Shown: piece after piece, positions 53,103-61,469 of the stretch
Position numbering within the stretch: the first letter of the stretch is position 1
Layout: every line of letters starts with the position of its first letter
Source of the DNA: Porphyra umbilicalis
Taxonomy: Eukaryota > Rhodophyta > Bangiophyceae > Bangiales > Bangiaceae
Direction of reading: 5' to 3'
Assembly: GCA_002049455.2 (NCBI GenBank)
Contig: KV918833.1
Coordinates: forward strand, 124,001 to 188,000
Length of the DNA stretch: 64,000 bases
Position numbers and translations under genes: made by a program
The notes under the pieces: model-generated
What the model saw: only the letters and a program-made list of their open reading frames with translations
What the model was told of the DNA's origin: nothing
Databases searched by the model: none

Positions 53103-53768
53103 ACTGTAGACCCACCGGAGGTCTTTCGCTTCGCGACGCCTTGCTGACGCTCTTTCGAGTTGCGGCGTTTGGGGCGCATGAAGCCGAATTTACGCCCTGG
53201 TGACGCCCTTAATGACGCCCTTAACGACGCCCTGTTCGTTTTGAGCAACCCTACCTGTGACGCTTGTGGCAGTACAGTTCTTTTCAGCTACGTCACTCTA
53301 TTCGCTTTTAGCGTCGTCGCGACCCTTTGAACACTGACACGCCTTCAAATCCCTGAGGACATGAATGCAGACTGCCGGCTGTGAAACGGAGAGTAAGTCT
53401 CGTGACATAAGTATATGTGTGCATCACTAAACCTTGAGAGCACCCTGTCCTATGGCCGATCCCACGCTTCTGAGAGGACGACGACTGCTCCTCGGTTTCC
53501 AGTTTACAACATGATACCGGGTAGTTCACTCGAGTATCGAGAACTCCATATCACTTTCCAGCAGACTTCGACACTGCTGAGTAACCGAGGCACTAATGAG
53601 CTTTGCAATAAATCATGAGCTCGTTGAACTTTGAAGAAGAAGCGTAAGGCACTGCTCTGCCGGGAATGCAGAGCAGGCCGGCGCCCCGACCACCATCGCT
53701 GGCGTCCCCCACTGTCCACGGTGTTTAAAAGGATTGCGCGTCCCACCGCTTATGCAGTGTAAAAGAAT

Positions 53769-53868
53769 TGCTGCCACTGGGATTCGAACCCAGGAGACTC
53801 GCGTCAGCAGCTCTTGAGACTGCCGCCTTTGGTACGTCCTGCGGACTAAACCTCTCGGCCATAGCAGC
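53769..53868 (-). tRNA. trnL-CAA: tRNA-Leu(CAA) with an insert in the D-loop
   Basis: Minus-strand gene of 100 nt with discriminator A at 53769. The acceptor stem GCTGCTA/TGGCAGC pairs with one G-U. The D-stem is GCC/GGC; the anticodon stem GCAGT/GCTGC encloses loop CTCAAGA with anticodon CAA at 53814-53816. A type II variable arm contains GAC-GCGA-GTC, and the T-arm is CTGGG-TTCGAAT-CCCAG. CCA is not encoded, as in eukaryotes. An Oligo-T of four on the minus strand follows at 53761-53764, fitting a Pol III terminator. The D-loop is 29 nt instead of the usual 10-11, with an extra ~18 nt that contains the self-complementary GTCC-GCA-GGAC. No intron is present at the canonical position 37/38. 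The insert is best explained as an ectopic intron; a pseudogene is the alternative. Confidence 0.85.
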
Positions 53869-54395
53869 CTACCTCGTTGGGTGGCAAGCTTTCTTTAGCT
53901 ATAAGTTGATGGTTGCAAACATCTCGGCCGAAAAACGCTGCGCCTGGCGCCGTCGAAAGAGGCGGCTAATGGCGAAGTCGGGGTAGAGGCTATGCCGTGG
54001 GCCGCTCCGGGGGACCAAATAAAAAGAGCCTGACGGCTCATTTGCCCACCACTGGTAACCACTCGAGACAGTCCGAGTTGCGTGGCTTGACCGTGGCTCG
54101 AAGTGAACAGGCGCTTCCAAGATGAGCGCGCTGTGCAAGGCCCTGTCTCCTCTACAGAAGGCGCATCGTGTCGAGCCGTTAGCAGATCCGAAGCTTGATC
54201 AGACTTGATAGACTTACAGCCACGTGAGAATTCCATCGCCTTTCTTTTCCATCAGCCACTCGTGCTAGAAGGAGCAGCACTTGTGGTCCTGTTTTTTGGT
54301 ATTTCACGAAGAGACTGCTCCGCCGTCATTTATGGATCACGCTCGATCGCTAGCTAATGTGGGACACGGGTATGTGATTGGTCAACCAGGCTTGC

Positions 54396-54800
54396 GTATT
54401 GCTGATCCCCGAATTTTGTCCTGGGGGACAGAGACAGAGACTGACTTTGAATACAAGCACTCTATTGGTCTAAAACGACAGTAAGAAGGCATCAAAGCCA
54501 AAAGAAAGCCCGCATTCGGTGGCAGGACCTTGCGTCTAGCATAACTCACTGTTTGTTGCCGCTGGATCCGCTTTTCTTGGCACGGAGCAAGCTGCCCACG
54601 CGAGATCTTGAGATTTTCTACTGTCTCCTGCCCAGAAGTGCAGAAAAAAAGAGGAGCTGATATTGATTTCCAGGCTGTATGGGCACATGTAAGCAACCAG
54701 GAGCACGAAGTCAGTCCCAGGGGAGCATCTGATTGGTGGACAGAGTCGGTCTGCAAGTCAGTCTCTGTCCACCAGGACAAAGTTCGTGCATCAGCAATAC
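54396..54800. mobile_element. MITE-like element with ~45-50 bp terminal inverted repeats
   Basis: The left end GTATTGCTGATCCCCGAATT...GACTGACTT (54396-54446) is mirrored on the right by CAAGTCAGTCTCTG...TCAGCAATAC (54755-54800). The arms differ by a 6-bp GAGACA duplication and a few substitutions. The ~310-bp centre has no ORF of note. Size and structure fit a non-autonomous DNA transposon; no clear target-site duplication was seen. Confidence 0.8.
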
Positions 54801-54936
54801 ATTGATCCCCAGTTCGGGCCTGGGAAAGGCACCCCTTAACTAAATTCTCCTAATCCTTCGGGCCCAATGTTTCTCGAGTCACAATAACCTGTAGTTCCTG
54901 GCAGTGGAGGAACCGACACACGAGACAGACCAACCG

Positions 54937-55062
54937 CGGCGCCGAACAGAATGGCGTCCTGTTGGGCGTCTGTTCCCGAACAGACGGCCCCAACAAATGG
55001 CCTTCTGTTCGGCTGTTGCCCAACAGCGATTCTGTTCGGCGTTCTATTGGGCTGCCGCCTGC
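54937..55062 (+). repeat. Dispersed CCGAACAG/CTGTTCGG repeat, copy 3
   Basis: Third copy of the family at 61-190 and 2846-2992, in the orientation of the second. It opens GCGCCGAACAGAATGGCGTC, carries repeated CCGAACAG and CAACAG motifs and ends TTGGGCTGCCGCCTGCAGCG. The 50-kb spread shows the family is interspersed rather than tandem. Confidence 0.7.
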
Positions 55063-56408
55063 AGCGACGTTCAGGCTCCCGTTAAAGTGTCCACTGTTCT
55101 GACGATGGCGGGTGCCAGACTGGCGCCAGTCTCTGGCTGATCGGTTCTATGGCACTTCCACAAAAAATGGACCCCCTGCGTCGGCGGTGCACGTTTGACC
55201 CCCTCCAGGAGGGCCAAGGGGGGGGTGTTCACTTTGACCGGACATCATGTTTGCTGACAGAGAGCCGCATCACGAGGGTGAATGCTAGGGTCTGAGGCCG
55301 AATCTCGTGTGCGCACAGCGGCGATCGCGGATCGCGGCGCGGTCCTTGGTCCGGGGCCTTAGTGAGGTGGACCGATTGAATTCGTGGAGCGGCCAGGATG
55401 AGGATCTGACACAACGTGCTCCACTTCGTGCGCCTGCCGGGTGGATCTGTGTGGCAAACGCTTATCCCGACTCATTAGGGGTCACCCTCAGGCACTGTCA
55501 GAGCAGGTGGTCAGATTTCGTCAAATTTCACTGCTCTAATCGAGGCCCGCCGCACCCCCCTCGGACCAAACGTGCGCCACTTCGTGCTCCAGGCGGCGGT
55601 GTGCAATCGCTAATGCAGGGATGCAAAGCTTGAAAAAGGAGGGCTAGAAGAAAGTCGGCAGCGGCGGCAGTGCTCCGTCACCGTCACACGATCGGATATG
55701 CGTGGACCTGGCATGCTCTGATTGGACGCGCCATTGACAAGGTTCGTGCAGAAAGGGACCGGGCCACAAGCGTTTGCCGGTGGATCGAGCCTCTTGACAG
55801 GGCGCCCGTGCTCTCGTGAGGCCCGTAGATCGTTATGAGGTCCGTCATGGCGCTTCGTGCCTCCCCCCTCCCCTCTCCACGGCCACGGTTTCTCATAAGC
55901 GCATTTCTGCAGCGACGCGGGCCCCTTGTCCGATTGCACCTCGTCCCCCCCTGCCACCCCGAGCCACAAGTTTGCCATATCTCCGTGTGTGTGGCCTTCG
56001 CTCACCGGCGTATTGTCCGGCCGTTCCCACTCGGCGTCGGCCCTGTTCTTTTTCTCAGCGCCGTGCGTCAGCAGCACCGACGGACGCGGCCTACAAGGGA
56101 GCCGTACCCTGACGCACACGGGGCGGTGCCCATCGACCAGATGGACGCGTGTCGGTTGGGGTCTATTTTGTCAAGGGCCTCGGCGTGGGAGAGCGGTCGT
56201 CGCCCAGCCGGTGAAGGCGCCCCTGTTTTTCTGGGTGCCGTGGGACGTGCGGTGCTTCGTACTGAGGCTTTCTACGAGGCGGAAGAGGGTCGCGGGACGG
56301 GCAGCGAGGCTGGGGAGGGTCGCGGGATGGGTGACGAGGCGAGGGAGGGTCGCGGGACGCACGGTGTGGCGGGGAAGGGAGAGTGAGGAAGGGCATCGTT
56401 TTGGAGCC
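55063..56408. other. Intergenic stretch, no supported gene
   Basis: No ORF with recognisable domains. The open frame leading into the gene at 56409 begins as far up as 55926, but that extension reads as low-complexity Arg/Gly repeats (56275-56385, a GAGGGTCGCGGGACG direct repeat of about 30 bp) and probably represents leader sequence. Confidence 0.4.
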
Positions 56409-58260
56409 ATGGGCAAATGCTTTCTTTGTGGCTTCGAGTTGGGCGATGACGGGAGTGGCCTTCCCCGCACCGGCTCCCACACGCAGTGGACGTGTGGTAT
56501 GAAGTCGCCGCCGTGCCCACACAAGCTGCCGGCGGAGCACCTCTTTGCCAAAAAGGGCGCGTGCTTCGCGCTGGCGTGCTGCTGCACGGCCAAGTGCTCG
56601 ATGTGCAACCGCGTTGGTCACCGGGTTGACACGAAGGTCCTGTCTCCGGACCGGTTTCAGATGGACCCCAAGACCGGCAACGTGACGCGCCACCGTTTGG
56701 CGCCACGGCTGTCTCGGTCTGACTTTGTCTGCAGCGCTGTGACCGACACGATTGTCGCAGAGTGGCTGCGCTTGCATTATGAGGCGTGCTGGAAGGAGTG
56801 GTCGGACACACAGCAGTCTGCTTCGGCGGCGGCCGAGCTGATCGCCAACCTCCACGACGCCGGTCTTGACCCCATCGGCGCGGCCGACCTAATGTCAGAC
56901 GAGGGCATTGTGGCTGCCACGAACCACGCTGACAACCGGGCCGTTTTCGACGGCATGGTCGGCGCACTCGCCGATCCGAACCAGACGGCCGTTCGGGCGG
57001 CCTTGTGGGCGCTGCAGAGGGGGCGGCGGCAGCAAGGGGTGGGCGTGGCGGCGGGCGGGGGGCTGCTGCTGCAGCTCGCGGCGGGCCAGGTGGACAAGGC
57101 GGGCGGGGCGGGCGCGGTGGGCGCGGTGGGCGCGGCGGTCGCGGCGGTCGTGGCGGGCGTGGCGGGCGCGGTAAGAGGGGGGGGGGGGGGGGGGGGGAGA
57201 GGGGCGCGTCCGTGGGGCTGCGGCGGCAGCAGGAGACGGCGGCGGTGTGGCCGGCGCGGCGGCAGGCGCTGCGACCGCGGGAGACGGCCGCGGCGGTGAT
57301 GCCGGCGCCGCGGCGGGCGGCGGTGGCGGCGCCGAAGCGGGCGGCGGTGGCGGTACCCCTCCAGTACCTCGAGTCGACGGCCGCGGAGGCGGCGCGGTGG
57401 CTGGCCCGAGCAGTGGCGGCGGCGACGGAGGAGATGCGGCGGCGGCAGACGACGAAGAGATAATTCTCTTTGGAGGGTCACCCGGCGGAGCGAGCCCCGC
57501 GCGCACAAGGGAGGCGCAACCCGGAGCCGGTGGCCGTCGATTGCGGGGGCGGCGAGCGCTGTCGTCGCCGACCGGTCGGGGGCGCCGTTCGTCTTCATCA
57601 GGAACGGGCAGCGCGGAGGGCGGGGGGAGGGGGGGGACGTCTGGTGGGGATGACCAGACACCAGGCGTCAGAGGGTCGACGCTCTCGGCTGGGTTGCTTG
57701 GCACAAGCGCGACGGCCGCCGGTGGGAGACCGAACCAACCAGCGCTCTCCGTCGGGCAGATGCGACGCGAGCACCGCAGCCTGATGGAGCGCAATGCTCT
57801 CCGCGCAGCTAATGGTGTCGTCCGCTTGGCGATGACCAGTGTGCCGCAATCGCAGGCTCCTGCTCGTGGGGGCGGGGGGGGTGGGGCACGCATCGTCCGC
57901 GGCGCTTTTAACGCTGGCCTTGGGGGGGCAGGGCCTGCCGTGCCTGTGGTTCCCTTCCATCTGACGTGGAAGGAGGGCGCGCGCGCGCAGTTTTACACTG
58001 CGTTGGTGTTTGAGTCTGCGGCAATGAGCCGGTTGACAGCGCGGCAGGTTGCGCAGACCGTGTTCAAGGGCGCCCTCGCGGAGCACGCTGGGGCCCTTCA
58101 GGCGATGGAGGAGGAGATGGTCGGGGCGGCGGAGGACAACTTGGTGCTAGGGCTCAGCGTCACCTGTGGTGCCGTCTCGCCTGCGGAGGTTGCGGAGCAA
58201 TTGGTGTCGCGCCGCGTGACGCACTCGAACAAGAACCTGTTGCAGCTCATTGCGCGGTGA
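56409..58260 (+). CDS. Unknown Cys-rich, Gly/Ala-rich protein, frame broken at a 21-G run
   Basis: Start ATG 56409 has good context (GCCATGGG). The first 254 codons give a Cys/His-rich head: C4, C7, C29, C36, H38, C52, C57-C59, C63, C66 and H71, likely a zinc-binding region, followed by an alpha-helical part (TDTIVAEWLRLHYEACWKEW) and a Gly/Ala/Val-rich stretch. At 57177-57197 there are 21 consecutive G. The frame before it is phase 3; the coding-like frame after it is phase 1, continuing as a Gly/Ala-rich linker, DDEEIILFGGSPGG, then a folded-looking end (VVPFHLTWKEGARAQFYTAL, MSRLTARQVAQTVFKGALAE) to TGA 58258. One G less, or two more, would restore one ~616-codon frame. GTAAGA just before the run could instead be a splice donor. 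I do not recognise the family; no catalytic motif is apparent. Confidence 0.55.
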
Positions 58261-58482
58261 GTGAAGAAGTGGATTGGCGAGCACGCGGTGGCGACTGCGG
58301 TGCTGGCGTCGAGCAATCTGGGGGGCAACGAAGTGTGGGACGACGCGCTGGCGGCGGCCGGGGCACCAGCGGACCGCCCGGTGCACGGGGATGACGACGA
58401 GGCGGAGGAGGAGGAGAAAGAGGAGGAGGATGAGGAGGAAGACGAGGAGGAGGGCATCCGAGTGGGCCCCGTGCCGGGCTAA
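58261..58482 (+). CDS. In-frame acidic tail after the TGA of the unknown protein
   Basis: Directly after the stop at 58258-58260 the same frame continues as KKWIGEHAVATAVLASSNLG and ends in a strongly acidic stretch (EAEEEEKEEEDEEEDEEEGI) before TAA 58482. The composition is as gene-like as the sequence before the stop. The TGA lies inside GTGAGT (58256-58261), a consensus splice donor, so either an intron starts here, or the stop is a mutation or read through. I favour a broken or alternatively spliced 3' end. Confidence 0.4.
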   Translation: MKKWIGEHAVATAVLASSNLGGNEVWDDALAAAGAPADRPVHGDDDEAEEEEKEEEDEEEDEEEGIRVGPVPG

Positions 58483-58659
58483 GCGCTTGCTTGCGGGAGG
58501 AAGGTAGTTCAGGGGGAGCGGCTGTACATTGCAAGAGACTGGTGGGGCTGAGGACAGTAGCGTGCGGGAGGGCGGGTGATGTGGTGGATGGGGGGGTGGC
58601 GGCGAGTCGCGGTTGCTTCGGAGAGGAACGCGTAGCCGGAAATGTTCTTCATATGCGCT

Positions 58660-59300
58660 TACTGTCGACGCCCCGGTCACACACACAGCGAAAAACGGAA
58701 CGCCGCAGGTGTCGACGACGACGTGCGTCTTGAGGCTGACGTGGTCATGGGCAAGCCAGTCGACCTGGCCGCTGTCGATGTGGTGCTTGTCGACGCCGAC
58801 GTCGTGGCCGCCACCTCGACGCACACGGCGAAGCAGTCGTTGCACGCGCCGTGGACCGCGTTCTCTCCACACGTTCAGCGCCGCCGTCGTTGCCAATGAC
58901 GTGCTTGTCGACGCAGACGTGGTCGTTGACAATGCGGTGCGTGTCGAAGCCGAAGTTGTGGACGCCGCTACGAACACGGCGAAGAAGACGCGGCACGTGC
59001 GTGGGGCACGTTGTTGGTACCGCCGTCGTTGCCAATGACGTGCTTGTCGACGCCGACGTGGTCGTTGACAACGCGGTGCGCGTCGACGCCAACGTGGTCG
59101 TTGACAATGCGGTGCGTGTCGACGCCGACGTTGTGGCCGCTGCCACGCACACGGCGAAGCAGACGCGGGATGCGTCGGGGAGAGCGTTGTCGGCGCCGCA
59201 GTCGTTGCCAATGACGTGCTTGTCGACGCCGACGTGGTCGTCGACAATGTGGTGTTGTCGATACCGACGTTGTGGCCGCTGCCACGCACACGGCAAGCAG
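58660..59300. repeat. Irregular minisatellite with a 36-bp core
   Basis: GTCGTTGCCAATGACGTGCT begins at 58886, 59025 and 59201. The spacing changes from 139 to 176 bp, because a 36-bp core (GTGGTCGTTGACAATGCGGT plus GCGTGTCGACGCCGAC) is duplicated in the middle copy. In one frame the core reads VVVDNAVRVDAD. Frames shift between copies, and the long minus-strand frame across it (58147-59955) is Arg/Thr/Ser-rich, so I do not call a gene. Confidence 0.75.
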
Positions 59301-60127
59301 ACGCGGTATGCGCCGTGGAGCGCGTTCTTGGCACTCTGTTGGCGCTTCCCGCCCCGCTGCCACGGACACTTCCTCCTCCGTCATAGCCGCGTGCGCCGCA
59401 GGCGCCACTCTGGCGTACCGTCGTCTTCGTGTCGCGCGCACCTTGACCGGCGCCGGCGCCGCGTGGGACGGGTCGAGGACGACAGGGGTGCGGGAAGGGG
59501 TCGCGGGCGGAAGCGCTGCGCCCCAGTGTTGACCAGAGAAGTACTGCGGCCAAGCACGGCGTCCACCGCGGACCGCGAAGTGTCGGCCGCCGCCTGCCTC
59601 GTCCGCCTGTCACAGCCAGAGGCGGCAAAAGGCTGCAGCCAGCGCCGCTGCCGCTGCGGCCGCCACGCGCCACAGAGGCGTCCTCGACCACGCACGCTGC
59701 GAGTCGCCGGGCACGACGGCGCGCTCCGACGAGCCGTGGCCGGGGGTTGTGCGGCGCCGCTTGGCACAGCACCGTGTGAGACACTTGTCTCGCGTCGGCA
59801 GCCGCGACCCGCGGATGCGGGCAGGAGGTCGTCGTCAGCCAGGTCCGGCCGCCGTTCCACAGCGTCGGGACTCGGCCACGGTGCCCGCTAGAGTCACAGT
59901 TGGCTTCGATGGTGTCATCACGAAACTGGCATGCTGACGAGGTGACGCATGCCAATCGGAGCGTCCGTCTCTTAGCAATTTACAGTGAACTGAAACGAGT
60001 GAATCCCACCTTCTTCTCCGCTCCCGACCAGCGCCTGATTCTGTCTATCTCTTACGGAGCTCCTGGCTTTTGCGAAGACGCCTGTCAACCACCACGAAGC
60101 AGCAGAGAAAAAACAGTCGCACAATCT
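59301..60127. other. No supported gene
   Basis: GC-rich sequence between the minisatellite and the 60128 ORF. Open frames on both strands are arginine- and alanine-rich without recognisable domains. I see no strong repeat here. Confidence 0.35.
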
Positions 60128-60649
60128 CTATCGCATCAAAATGAAAGCGACATGCTTGACACACACGTCAGCGTCGCCGGCGTCCCAGCTCGACGCCCCC
60201 GGCCGGTGCACCACCGCAAGCCGCACGTGCGTGGCGGCGGCGCGCCAGCGGAACGCGTGCACCTCCCCGACCTCCAACACGCACACGCCCGCGAGGGGGT
60301 CGGCGCCGACGAAATAGACGGCGCCGAGGCAATAGACGAGCCCAGACGCCCGCAATCCGGCGCTGCCGTCGCCCCGCCCGCGGCCGTTGCTGCAGGTGCG
60401 CCCACACTCACATGCGTCCGACGGGCCGTCCGCGTCTGACTGACTGTCCGCGTCCCAACAGGTCGTCCGCGTCCCGCCGGTCGTCCGCGTCATGCACGGC
60501 AGTGACGGAGGCGCACACGCGTCGACGGTGGCACCACTGATGACGCCACGGTGCGCGGTGGCCAACCAGGTGCTGCACGCGGCCAGCGCCGACGCCGGCG
60601 TGGCCGCCCGCCGCGTCGCCAACAAGGTGCAGTACGCAGCCGTTGCCAT
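60128..60649 (-). CDS. Doubtful ORF, possible exon
   Basis: A 173-codon minus-strand frame. The N-terminal half derives from the neighbouring tandem repeats. The last ~70 residues (GLVYCLGAVYFVGADPLAGV, CVLEVGEVHAFRWRAAATHV, RLAVVHRPGASSWDAGDADV) show a beta-strand-like alternation that loosely recalls a BAH-type chromatin reader, but the match is too weak to name. It lies downstream of the E(z) gene on the same strand, beyond the 164-bp array. Confidence 0.25.
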   Translation of the reverse strand: MATAAYCTLLATRRAATPASALAACSTWLATAHRGVISGATVDACAPPSLPCMTRTTGGTRTTCWDADSQSDADGPSDACECGRTCSNGRGRGDGSAGLRASGLVYCLGAVYFVGADPLAGVCVLEVGEVHAFRWRAAATHVRLAVVHRPGASSWDAGDADVCVKHVAFILMR

Positions 60650-61455
60650 CGCCGACGATTAGCGCAACCCGTGCCGCCGACTGTGCGTCGCGGACGCGGT
60701 CGCCAACACGGCAGCGTCGACGGCGTTGTCCACCGCGCCGACGCGGACGCCGCCGACGCCGGCGTCAACGCCTGCCGCGTCGCCAACCAGGTGCAGCACG
60801 CGGCCGGCGCCAACGCCGACGAGTAGCGCAACCCGTGCCGCCGAATGTGCGTCGCGGACGCGGTGGCCAACACGGCAGCGTCGACGGCGTTATCCACCGC
60901 GCCGACGCGGACGCCGCCGACGCCGGCGTCACCGCCCGACGCGTCGCCAACCAGGTGCAGCATGCGGCCGGCGCCAACGCCGACGAGTAGTGCAACCCGT
61001 GTTGCGGACTGTACGTCGCTGACGCGGTGGCCAACACGGCTGCGTCGACGGCGTTTTCTACCGCGCCAACGCGGACGCCGCCGACGCCGGCGTCACCGCC
61101 CGCCGCGTCGCCAACCAGGTGCAGCACGCGGCGGGCGCCAACGCCGACGAGTAGCGCAACCCGTGCCGCCGACTCTGCGTCGCTGACGCGGTGGCCATCA
61201 CGGCAGCGTTGACGGCGTTGTCCACCGCGCCGACGCGGACGCCGCCGACGCCGGCGTCACCGCCCGCCGCGTCGCCAACCAGGTGCAGCACGCGGCCGGC
61301 GCCAACGCCGACGAGTAGCGCAACCCGTGCCGCCGACTGTACGTCGCTGACGCGGTGGCCAACACGGCAGCGTCGACGGCGTTGTCCACCGCGCCGACGC
61401 GGATGCCACCGACGCCGGCGTCACCGCCCGCCGCGTCGCCAACGAACGCCAGCAG
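60560..61455. repeat. 164-bp tandem array
   Basis: The landmark GCGGTGGCCAACACGGCAGC occurs at 60696, 60860, 61024, 61188 and 61352, an exact 164-bp period in every step, with partial copies at both ends. Copies differ by a handful of substitutions. As 164 is not a multiple of three, no protein repeat is conserved across copies. The array ends 15 bp from the stop codon of the E(z) gene and may form its 3' untranslated region or terminator. Confidence 0.95.
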
Positions 61456-61469
61456 GCAGAGCGACCGAG

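Larger units (their letters stand above)
52287..53768. other. Mostly non-coding interval
   Basis: Apart from one doubtful ORF and one perfect palindrome (listed separately) I see only short low-complexity stretches, such as GACGCCCTTAATGACGCCCT direct repeats at about 53200-53235. The right end of the CACTA-like element may lie here, but I could not find its terminal inverted repeat. Confidence 0.4.

Noticed and set aside
58147-59955. A 602-codon minus-strand frame
   Set aside because: It crosses the irregular minisatellite and the antisense of the 58261-58482 coding tail, is Arg/Thr/Ser-rich, and holds no recognisable domain.
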